A stretch of 57,491 bases of DNA from Streptomyces sp. MUM 203J (GTDB lineage Bacteria > Actinomycetota > Actinomycetes > Streptomycetales > Streptomycetaceae). Every line of letters begins with the position of its first letter. Positions within the stretch are counted from its first letter, which is position 1. Positions 1 to 7,072 of the stretch are shown piece by piece. The position numbers were made by a program, and so were the translations under genes. The stretch is from NCBI RefSeq assembly GCF_022414595.1, contig NZ_JADWYO010000039.1, positions 1 to 57,491 on the forward strand, in the 5' to 3' direction. Below the pieces are notes generated by a model that worked only from the letters and a program-made list of their open reading frames with translations, ran no database searches and was not told the DNA's origin.

Positions 1-321
1 GCCGGGCACCGCGGCGGGCTCGGCCGTCACGGCCGACAGGGCGGCCGACAGGGCCGCCCGCGCCTCGGGCCGGGCGGTCAGCGCGCCGGGCGCCGCCGCC
101 GCCGGGAAGCGGGGATCCGTGAGAGTGAGGCGGAGGGCGTGGAGGTGGCCGACGAAGCGGGGGTCCACGAGTGCGACGCGCTCGCCGGCCGGTACGGCGG
201 CGAGGAGCGCGGCGGCGTCCTTCACCTCGTCGGCGGCGCGGACGTCGAAGCCCAGTGACCGCAGATCGCCCTCAAGCGGCGATCCGGGGACCGGAGGACC
301 GGTGAGGATGGCGGTCGACAG
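1..321 (-). CDS. DUF5941 / CDP-alcohol phosphatidyltransferase-like protein, 5' end only
   Basis: Only the first 107 codons are in the window; the gene runs off the left edge. The frame reads STAILTGPPVPGSPLEGDLR and continues with LGFDVRAADEV and VALVDPRFVGHLHALRL. This matches my memory of the N-terminus of Streptomyces DUF5941-type proteins annotated as CDP-alcohol phosphatidyltransferase family, which are predicted membrane-associated lipid or alcohol-phosphate enzymes. An in-frame TGA lies at 328-330, so the only plausible start ahead of STAILTG is CTG at 319-321. AGGGAGTGAG just upstream is a good ribosome site. The family call is from recall and the catalytic part lies outside the window. 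Confidence 0.6.
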   Translation of the reverse strand, partial: MSTAILTGPPVPGSPLEGDLRSLGFDVRAADEVKDAAALLAAVPAGERVALVDPRFVGHLHALRLTLTDPRFPAAAAPGALTARPEARAALSAALSAVTAEPAAVPG

Positions 322-633
322 ACGAACTCACTCCCTGGAGAAATCACGGCTGCAACGCGCGCGCAGCGGCATGTCGGCAGAGGCTATCGGATGACCGGAA
401 GCCCGAGTTCACCGAGGTTTCGCCGCCGCGCCCACCGGCCGGCGCGCCGCGATCATCATCGTCGATCACCGCCCCACGCCACAAACCGTGATCGTCACAC
501 CATCGATGCAGGCAGCAAATGCGCAGGTCAGAGCATATGACAACGGTGTTCAGCACCAGCTTGCAGATACCCCCCACCCGTAGTTGACTGACGGCGATTC
601 CGGACCAGGACCGACAGGGGTGGAGGCGACTTC
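322..633. other. 312-bp intergenic region between divergent genes
   Basis: This region separates the leftward DUF5941-type gene from rightward zitB. It holds both start regions and a TGA-N9-TCA box at 538-552. I saw no convincing small gene; the short reading frames here lack ribosome sites and family resemblance. Confidence 0.6.
538..552. promoter_or_regulatory. Candidate Zur box upstream of zitB
   Basis: The 15-mer TGACAACGGTGTTCA has the TGA...TCA ends and imperfect dyad of Fur-family zinc (Zur) boxes. It lies 81 bp before the zitB start. In S. coelicolor Zur is reported to activate the zinc exporter gene zitB at high zinc, so the position fits. The match is by eye and binding is inferred. 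Confidence 0.5.
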
Positions 634-1575
634 ATGGGCGCTGGACACGACCATGGGCACGTGCACGGAGGGACACCGCTCACAGGAACCGCGGGGGCCG
701 CGCACCGCTGGCGGCTGCGCGTCGCACTGGCGATCACACTCTCCGTGATGGTGGTGGAGATCGTCGGCGGCCTCATGGCGGACTCCCTGGCGCTGATCGC
801 GGACGCCGCCCACATGGCCACCGACGCCGTCGGCCTGGGCATGGCCCTGCTCGCCATCCATGTCGCGAACCGCCCGCCCACCCCGAACCGCACCTACGGC
901 TACGCCCGCGCCGAGATCCTGGCGGCGCTGGCCAACTGCCTGCTGCTGCTCGGCGCCGGGGGCTACGTCCTGATCGAGGCGGTTCAGCGGTTCGTCACAC
1001 CGGCCGAGACCAAGGGCGGCATGACCATCGTGTTCGCACTGGTCGGTCTGGTGGCGAACATCGTCTCCCTCTCGCTGCTGATGCGAGGACAGAAGGAGAG
1101 CCTCAACGTGCGGGGCGCCTACCTGGAGGTGATGGCGGACGCTCTGGGCTCCGTCACCGTGATCGTCGCGGCCGGGGTCATCCTGCTCACCGGCTGGCAG
1201 GCCGCCGACCCGATCGCGTCGCTGGTGATCGGCGTGATGATCGTGCCGCGCACGCTCAAGCTGCTGCGGGAGACGCTGGACGTCCTGCTGGAGGCCGCCC
1301 CCAAGGACGTGAACATGACCGAGGTGCGGGCCCATCTGCTGGCCCTGCCCGGGGTGGAGGACGTCCACGACCTGCACGCGTGGACGATCACCTCGGGGAT
1401 GCCGGTGCTGTCGGCCCACGTGGTCGTGGACGCGACCGCGCTGGACGGCATCGGCCACGAGAAGATGCTCCACGATCTCCAGGAGTGCCTGGTGGGTCAC
1501 TTCGACGTGGAACACTGCACGTTCCAGCTGGAACCGAGCGGCCACGCGGCGCACGAGGCGGGGCTCTGCCACTGA
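634..1575 (+). CDS. zitB: Cation diffusion facilitator, zinc exporter (ZitB/CzcD type)
   Basis: This 313-aa inner-membrane antiporter should export Zn2+ (possibly Co2+ or Cd2+) in exchange for protons. It has a His-rich N-terminus (MGAGHDHGHVHGG), about six membrane segments, and the CDF metal site in TM2 (Asp57, His60, Asp64 in ADAAHMATD). The TM5 counterpart is EVMADALGS. A soluble C-terminal domain follows (VEDVHDLHAW) and the protein ends in a His-containing tail. GGAGG seven bases before ATG fixes the start. It stands alone upstream of idi, as I recall for S. coelicolor zitB. Family is certain; zinc specificity is inferred from synteny and the Zur-like box. Confidence 0.9.
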   Translation: MGAGHDHGHVHGGTPLTGTAGAAHRWRLRVALAITLSVMVVEIVGGLMADSLALIADAAHMATDAVGLGMALLAIHVANRPPTPNRTYGYARAEILAALANCLLLLGAGGYVLIEAVQRFVTPAETKGGMTIVFALVGLVANIVSLSLLMRGQKESLNVRGAYLEVMADALGSVTVIVAAGVILLTGWQAADPIASLVIGVMIVPRTLKLLRETLDVLLEAAPKDVNMTEVRAHLLALPGVEDVHDLHAWTITSGMPVLSAHVVVDATALDGIGHEKMLHDLQECLVGHFDVEHCTFQLEPSGHAAHEAGLCH

Positions 1576-1761
1576 GGGGCCTCCGGGGGGATCCGCAGGC
1601 CGCCGGAGACCGCCCGGCGCGGTGGTTGCGGGCGGGGGCGCGCGGGCACGATCACGTACCTGCCCGCCCGGGTTCGGCGTGTGAGGTGTGCCGACAAGCG
1701 GCTTTTGTACGGCAGACTGTGGAATGCCCCACAGGGCTGAGAACCGATGCGAAGGATGGTT

Positions 1762-2355
1762 ATGCCGACCACACCCGCCACCGCGACGAACCCCTCATCG
1801 AGCGGAACGACGCCCTCGATCATGCTGGAGTTGGTCGACGAGAACGGCACCACCATCGGCACCGCCGAGAAGCTCTCCGCGCACCAGGCGCCCGGACGGC
1901 TGCACCGGGCGTTCTCGGTGTTCCTCTTCGACGAGGAGGGCCGGCTGCTGCTCCAGCGCCGCGCGCTCGGCAAGTACCACTCCCCCGGCGTCTGGTCGAA
2001 CACCTGCTGCGGGCACCCGTACCCCGGTGAGGCCCCGTTCGCGGCGGCGGCCCGGAGGGTCTACGAGGAGCTGGGAGTGTCCCCCTCGCTGCTGGCGGAG
2101 GCCGGCACGGTGCGCTACAACCACCCGGACCCGGCATCGGGCCTGGTGGAGCAGGAGTACAACCACCTGTTCGTCGGGATGGTGCAGGCCCCGCTGCGGC
2201 CGGACCCTCAGGAGGTGGAGGAGACCGCGTTCGTGACCGCTCAGGAACTGGCCGAGCGGCACGCGTCGGCGCCCTTCTCCGCCTGGTTCATGACGGTCCT
2301 GGACGCGGCCCGCCCGGCCGTCAAGGAACTGACGGGCGCCGCAGGCGGCTGGTGA
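1762..2355 (+). CDS. idi: Isopentenyl-diphosphate delta-isomerase, type I
   Basis: It interconverts isopentenyl and dimethylallyl diphosphate in the cytoplasm and supplies the primer for terpenoids. The 197-aa Nudix-fold protein has the type I residues: His41 and His48 for metal, Cys83 in NTCCGHP, His85, and Glu130/Glu132 in EQEYNHLF. Three in-frame ATGs occur (1747, 1756, 1762). I chose 1762 because GAAGGA lies five bases before it and MPTTPATATN matches remembered Streptomyces IDI N-termini. It ends tail to tail with the next gene, 16 bp away. Confidence 0.93.
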   Translation: MPTTPATATNPSSSGTTPSIMLELVDENGTTIGTAEKLSAHQAPGRLHRAFSVFLFDEEGRLLLQRRALGKYHSPGVWSNTCCGHPYPGEAPFAAAARRVYEELGVSPSLLAEAGTVRYNHPDPASGLVEQEYNHLFVGMVQAPLRPDPQEVEETAFVTAQELAERHASAPFSAWFMTVLDAARPAVKELTGAAGGW

Positions 2356-2371
2356 CTCCCCTGGGCCGCGC

Positions 2372-2866
2372 TCACGGGCGGCGGCGCTGGAGCGGCAGCG
2401 CGGCCCAGATGATCTTCCCGCCGGTCGCGGTGTGCTCGACGTCGCAGCTACCGCCCGCCTCCTGGGTGATCTCCCGGACCAGCAGCAGTCCCCGGCCGCC
2501 CGTCTGCGCGGAGTCGGTCTCCAGCGCCTTCGGGCGGTAGGGATGGTTGTCCTCGACGGAGACGCGGATCCACTCCGGGCCGATCGCCACCTCCACCGCG
2601 ACCTCCGGGGAGAGCAGCGCGGCATGCCGTACGGCGTTGGTCACCAACTCTGAGACGATCAGCAGCAGCCCCTGGACGACCTCGTCCCCGGCCGGTACCC
2701 CCTGCCGGTGCAGCAGGTCGCGCACGGCGTGCCGGGCCTGCGGCACGGAGGCGTCGACCGCGGGTGCGGTGAAACGCCAGACCCCTTTGTACGACGGTGG
2801 CCGGGACAGGTCGCCTTCGTGGCCCCCGTTGGTCCGACGCTCACCCTCGTGCTCGATTGTCGCCAC
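2372..2866 (-). CDS. Anti-sigma-factor-type ATP-binding protein (HATPase_c, RsbW-like)
   Basis: This 164-aa single-domain GHKL ATPase is of the kind that, in Streptomyces, acts as a serine kinase or anti-sigma switch; the partner is unknown. The N-box is LLIVSELVTNAVRHA. The G1 region is SVEDNHP, followed by GGRGLLLVREIT and then a short C-terminus (GKIIWAALPL). It starts at GTG 2864-2866 with only a weak ribosome site. No antagonist or sigma factor gene is adjacent, so the target cannot be told from context. Confidence 0.85.
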   Translation of the reverse strand: MATIEHEGERRTNGGHEGDLSRPPSYKGVWRFTAPAVDASVPQARHAVRDLLHRQGVPAGDEVVQGLLLIVSELVTNAVRHAALLSPEVAVEVAIGPEWIRVSVEDNHPYRPKALETDSAQTGGRGLLLVREITQEAGGSCDVEHTATGGKIIWAALPLQRRRP

Positions 2867-2959
2867 GGGTCCGAGTGTTGGGCCAGAGGCGTCGAGGCCG
2901 GAAGACTGAACACAAGTGTCGCCTTTCAGAGCACTTCCGATCGCCTGGGAGTGAAGGTC

Positions 2960-3643
2960 TTACTCTTTCGACTGATCGGGTCCTGACCCTGGCGGCTGCG
3001 GACTGCCCGTCCCCGGGGCACCCGCTTCCGGTCCGCCCGGCCCCGGATCCTCGGACGGGAGCATCTGATCGGTCACCAGGCCGACGATCCGGCGCCCGCC
3101 CACACCCATCGCGATCAGCCCGAGCCCGTCGAACAGCAGCGCCAGCGAGAAGAACGTCCCCAGCACGTACAGGCTGCTGTGCGGCCAGTCGAACAGCACC
3201 AGCAGCCCCAGAAGGATCCCGAAGGCCCCCTGGAACAGCGTCCAGCCGAACTGCGGGCCCCGCACCACGACGCTGCCCACCAGCCGGAACAGCCCACCCG
3301 TCAGGAACAGCAGCGCCGCGAACATGGTGAACGCCGCCGCCGACTCCTCCGGGTGCCGGATGATGATGAACCCGGCGGCGATGTTGAGCGCCGCCACCAC
3401 CACGGCCAGCCAGTAGAAACCGGTCCCCCGGGACTCCAGGGCGTGCAGCAGGCCGACCGCGCCGCCGATCAGCAGCAGCCAGCCGAACAACAGCATCGAG
3501 GTGATCGTGGCGACGGCGGTGTAGAGCAGCCCGAAGACGCCGCCGACCGCCAGGATCGCTCCCAGCAGAGTCAGCCAGCCGAAGCTGCGCCGAAGCTTCC
3601 GGCCCGCGCGGGCGGCCGGGTCCTCATGGGTGGCAGCGGTCAT
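2960..3643 (-). CDS. HdeD-family (DUF308) membrane protein
   Basis: This 227-aa integral membrane protein has about six hydrophobic segments in three repeated pairs, for example FGWLTLLGAILAVGGVFGLL and ITSMLLFGWLLLIGGAVGLL. That is the DUF308/HdeD pattern. Family members are linked to acid resistance in enterobacteria; the role in Streptomyces is unknown. The cytoplasmic C-terminus is rich in Pro and Gly (PGPGGPEAGAPGTG) and ends QSKE. ATG at 3641-3643 has GAGG seven bases upstream. It is divergent from the enoyl-CoA hydratase gene. Confidence 0.85.
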   Translation of the reverse strand: MTAATHEDPAARAGRKLRRSFGWLTLLGAILAVGGVFGLLYTAVATITSMLLFGWLLLIGGAVGLLHALESRGTGFYWLAVVVAALNIAAGFIIIRHPEESAAAFTMFAALLFLTGGLFRLVGSVVVRGPQFGWTLFQGAFGILLGLLVLFDWPHSSLYVLGTFFSLALLFDGLGLIAMGVGGRRIVGLVTDQMLPSEDPGPGGPEAGAPGTGSPQPPGSGPDQSKE

Positions 3644-3718
3644 CAGAGCGCCTCGTTTCCCTCGGTGCGTGCGTCACACGGCGCCCCCCTTCTTGATCGT
3701 ACGGTCGGGCCTCCCGGA

Positions 3719-3724
3719 TAGCAT
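3719..3724 (+). promoter_or_regulatory. Predicted -10 element of a leaderless transcript
   Basis: TAGCAT ends seven bases before the ATG at 3732, and no Shine-Dalgarno sequence lies between. That geometry puts the transcript start at or next to the A of ATG. A -35-like TTGATC at 3693-3698 has an overlong 20-bp spacer. Confidence 0.45.
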
Positions 3725-3731
3725 CCGCCGC

Positions 3732-4493
3732 ATGGAGCCCCAGCTCGCACACTCGCTGACCGGCGACGGTGTCGCCACCGTCACCATCGCGAACCCCGCC
3801 AAGCGCAACGCCATGACCGCCGCCATGTGGCGGCGGCTGCCCGAACTGCTCGCGAAGCTGGCCGCCGACCCGGCCGTACGGGCGCTGGTGCTGACGGGTG
3901 AGGGCGACACGTTCTGCGCCGGGGCGGACATCTCCACGCTGCGTGAACCGGACGACGAGCAGCAGACCCTCGCCGTACGGGCCGAGGAGGCTCTGGCGGC
4001 GTTCCCGAAGCCGACGCTCGCGGCCGTGCGCGGCTACTGCGTGGGCGGCGGCTGCCAGCTCGCCGCAGCCTGCGACCTGCGGTTCGCGGAGGAGGGAGCG
4101 CGGTTCGGGATCACCCCGTCGAAGCTGGGGATCGTGTACGCCGCGTCCTCCACCCGACGGCTGGTGGACCTGGTGGGCCCGGCCGCCGCCAAGTACCTGC
4201 TCTTCTCCGGCGAACTGATCGGCACGGAGCGGGCGCTGCGCACCGGCCTGGTGGACGAGGTGCTGCCCGCCGGGGAGCTGGACGGGCGCGTCGCCCGGTT
4301 CGTGCAGGTCCTGCTGTCGCGGTCACTCCTGACCCAGGCCGCGGCGAAGGAGTTCGCGGACGGCCGCCGGGGGCGGGAGGAGCACTGGGCGAAGGAGGCC
4401 CTGGCGAGCGTCGACCGGGCGGAGGGCGTGGCTGCCTTCCTGGAGCGCCGCGCCCCGCACTTCACCTACCGGATCGGCGGCAGCCGGGACTGA
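3732..4493 (+). CDS. Enoyl-CoA hydratase/isomerase family protein (crotonase fold)
   Basis: This 253-aa crotonase should hydrate or isomerise an acyl-CoA double bond in the cytoplasm; the exact substrate is unknown. The oxyanion-hole segments are CAGADIS and the VGGGCQLAAACD region, and a SKLGIVYA stretch follows. The reading frame opens earlier, but MEPQLAHSLTGDG at 3732 matches usual family N-termini and has a TAGCAT -10 just upstream, so the longer version is unlikely. It is followed 73 bp later by tex. Confidence 0.88.
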   Translation: MEPQLAHSLTGDGVATVTIANPAKRNAMTAAMWRRLPELLAKLAADPAVRALVLTGEGDTFCAGADISTLREPDDEQQTLAVRAEEALAAFPKPTLAAVRGYCVGGGCQLAAACDLRFAEEGARFGITPSKLGIVYAASSTRRLVDLVGPAAAKYLLFSGELIGTERALRTGLVDEVLPAGELDGRVARFVQVLLSRSLLTQAAAKEFADGRRGREEHWAKEALASVDRAEGVAAFLERRAPHFTYRIGGSRD

Positions 4494-4566
4494 GAGAATG
4501 CGGGCACACCCGGGAAAGCACCCTGGAAGCAGCACACAGGTACGAGAAGGCGGGTCGGGACACACC

Positions 4567-6909
4567 GTGACGACGTCCATCGAAGGCAGGATCGCCGAGG
4601 AACTCGGCGTACGGGAGCGACAGGTCAGGGCGGCCGTGGAGCTGCTGGACAGCGGCTCCACCGTGCCGTTCATCGCGCGCTACCGCAAGGAAGCGACCGG
4701 GATGCTCGACGACACGCAGCTGCGCACCCTGGAGGAGCGGCTGCGCTATCTGCGCGAGCTGGAGGACCGGCGTGCCGCGGTCCTGGAGTCCGTACGGGAG
4801 CAGGGCAGGCTGACGGACGAGCTGGAGGCGCGGATCCGGGAGGCCGACACCAAGGCCCGCCTGGAGGACATCTACCTGCCGTTCAAGCCGAAGCGCCGCA
4901 CGAAGGCGCAGATCGCCCGCGAGGCGGGCCTGGAGCCGCTGGCCGACGGACTGCTGACGGACCCGTCGGTGGAGCCGCAGGCCGCCGCGGCGGCGTTCGT
5001 CGACGCGGACAGGGGCGTGGCCGATCCGGCGGCGGCGCTGGAGGGCGCGCGGGCGATCCTCACCGAGCGGTTCTCCGAGGACGCCGACCTGATCGGTGAG
5101 CTGCGCGAGCGGATGTGGGGTCGCGGGCGGCTGGTCGCGAAGGTCAGGGACGGCAAGGGCGACGCCAAGGAGGGGCCGGGCGCCAAGTTCGCCGACTACT
5201 TCGACTTCGCGGAAGGCTTCACCGAGCTGCCCTCGCACCGCGTGCTGGCGATGCTGCGCGGGGAGAAGGAGGACGTGCTGGAGCTGACCCTGGAGCCGGA
5301 GGAGGCGGCCGGGGGTCCGTCCACGTACGAGGGGATGGTGGCCCGGAGGTTCGGCATCGCGGACCGGGGCCGCCCCGCTGACAGGTGGCTGAGCGACACG
5401 GTCCGCTGGGCGTGGCGCACCAGGATCCTGGTGCATCTGGGCCTGGACCTGCGGCAGCGGCTGCGGACGGCGGCCGAGGACGAGGCGGTGCGGGTGTTCG
5501 CCGCGAACCTGCGGGACCTGCTGCTGGCGGCGCCCGCCGGGACCCGGCCGACGCTGGCCCTCGACCCCGGTTACCGTACGGGTGTCAAGGTCGCCGTCGT
5601 GGACGGCACCGGCAAGGTCGTCGCGACCGACACGGTCTACCCCCATGTGCCGCAGAACAAGTGGGACCAGTCGCTCGCCACGCTGGCCCGGCTGGCGAAG
5701 GAGTACGCGGTCGAGCTGGTCGCCGTCGGCAACGGCACCGCGTCCCGCGAGACCGACAAGCTGGCCGGGGAACTGATCGCGAAGCACCCCGAGCTCAAGC
5801 TGACGAAGGCACTGGTGTCGGAGGCGGGCGCCTCGGTGTACTCGGCGTCCGCGTTCGCCGCGCAGGAGCTTCCGGGCCTCGACGTGTCGCTCCGGGGCGC
5901 GGTGTCGATCGGGCGGCGCCTCCAGGATCCGCTGGCCGAGCTGGTGAAGATCGACCCGAAGTCGATCGGCGTCGGCCAGTACCAGCACGACCTGTCCGAG
6001 GTGAAGCTGTCCCGCTCGCTGGACGCGGTCGTCGAGGACTGTGTGAACGGTGTCGGGGTGGACGTCAACACGGCGTCGGCGCCGCTGCTTTCGCGGGTCT
6101 CCGGCATCGGCCCCGGGCTCGCGGAGAACATCGTGGCGCACCGGGACGCGAACGGCCCCTTCCGCTCGCGCAGGGGGCTGAAGGACGTGCCGCGGCTCGG
6201 CCCGAAGGCCTATGAGCAGTGCGCGGGCTTCCTGCGGATCCGGGGCGGCGACGACCCTCTGGACGCGTCGGCGGTGCACCCGGAGGCGTACCCGGTGGTG
6301 CGGCGGATGGTGAAGAGGACCGGCGGCGAGGTCGCGTCCCTCGTCGGCAACACGGGCGTGCTGCGTTCGCTGCGCCCGGACGACTTCGTGGACGAGAAGT
6401 TCGGCCTGCCGACGGTCACCGACATCCTGCGCGAGCTGGAGAAGCCGGGCCGCGACCCGCGACCCGCGTTCCGGACGGCGGCCTTCAAGGAGGGCGTCGA
6501 GAAGATCGGTGACCTGGCCTCCGGGATGGTGCTGGAGGGCGTCGTGACCAATGTGGCCGCGTTCGGGGCGTTCGTGGACGTGGGTGTCCACCAGGACGGT
6601 CTGGTGCATGTGTCGGCCATGTCGCGGACCTTCGTCAAGGACCCGAGGGACGTGGTGAAGCCCGGCGACGTGGTGAAGGTGAAGGTCCTGGACGTCGACG
6701 TACCGCGCAAGCGGATCTCGCTGACGCTGCGGCTGGACGACGAGTCGGCCGGTGGCGGCGGTCAGCGCCGTGAACGGGGCGGCGGCAAGCCGCCGCGGCA
6801 GCGGCGGCAGGGCGGGGACCGCAAGGCTCCGCAGCCGCCCGGCGGCGCCATGGCGGACGCGCTCCGCAAGGCCGGCCTGCTGGGCGGGCAGGACAAGGGC
6901 CGCCGCTGA
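4567..6909 (+). CDS. tex: Tex family S1 RNA-binding protein
   Basis: This 780-aa cytoplasmic protein belongs to the Tex/Spt6-like family of nucleic-acid-binding proteins tied to transcription and RNA turnover. In order: Tex N-terminal helices (TVPFIARYRKEATGMLDD), a YqgF/RNase H-like domain around 330-460 (LALDPGYRTGVKVAVVDG), helix-hairpin-helix repeats around 495-560 (LLSRVSGIGPGLAENIVAHR), and an S1 domain around 650-720 (GMVLEGVVTNVAAFGAFVDVG). A basic Gly/Arg-rich tail ends it. I chose GTG 4567 (VTTSIEGRIAEEL) over the earlier ATG 4498 because family proteins begin here. GGGA lies six bases upstream. Confidence 0.95.
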   Translation: MTTSIEGRIAEELGVRERQVRAAVELLDSGSTVPFIARYRKEATGMLDDTQLRTLEERLRYLRELEDRRAAVLESVREQGRLTDELEARIREADTKARLEDIYLPFKPKRRTKAQIAREAGLEPLADGLLTDPSVEPQAAAAAFVDADRGVADPAAALEGARAILTERFSEDADLIGELRERMWGRGRLVAKVRDGKGDAKEGPGAKFADYFDFAEGFTELPSHRVLAMLRGEKEDVLELTLEPEEAAGGPSTYEGMVARRFGIADRGRPADRWLSDTVRWAWRTRILVHLGLDLRQRLRTAAEDEAVRVFAANLRDLLLAAPAGTRPTLALDPGYRTGVKVAVVDGTGKVVATDTVYPHVPQNKWDQSLATLARLAKEYAVELVAVGNGTASRETDKLAGELIAKHPELKLTKALVSEAGASVYSASAFAAQELPGLDVSLRGAVSIGRRLQDPLAELVKIDPKSIGVGQYQHDLSEVKLSRSLDAVVEDCVNGVGVDVNTASAPLLSRVSGIGPGLAENIVAHRDANGPFRSRRGLKDVPRLGPKAYEQCAGFLRIRGGDDPLDASAVHPEAYPVVRRMVKRTGGEVASLVGNTGVLRSLRPDDFVDEKFGLPTVTDILRELEKPGRDPRPAFRTAAFKEGVEKIGDLASGMVLEGVVTNVAAFGAFVDVGVHQDGLVHVSAMSRTFVKDPRDVVKPGDVVKVKVLDVDVPRKRISLTLRLDDESAGGGGQRRERGGGKPPRQRRQGGDRKAPQPPGGAMADALRKAGLLGGQDKGRR

Positions 6910-6928
6910 CAGGGCATCGCCCCGGTCA

Positions 6929-6964
6929 GGCGCCGGACGGGCTGAAGGCGGCCCGTCCGGCGCC
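6929..6964. terminator. Strong hairpin between convergent tex and hydrolase genes
   Basis: GGCGCCGGACGGGC at 6929-6942 pairs perfectly with GCCCGTCCGGCGCC at 6951-6964 around an 8-nt loop (14-bp stem). Its place between convergent genes suggests a bidirectional terminator. There is no U-tract, which is common in Streptomyces. Confidence 0.75.
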
Positions 6965-7072
6965 CGGGGGCGGCGGGGCCGCGATGACGCCGCCCGGGGG
7001 GCCGGGCCCCTCACCCGGCGGCAGACCCCGTCCGCACGGCCGGGAGAGGGCGGAGCAGGTACGGACGTGTGC

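Noticed and set aside
4462..7014. 850-aa minus-strand frame opposite tex
   Set aside because: Antisense shadow; tex has full domain support on the plus strand.
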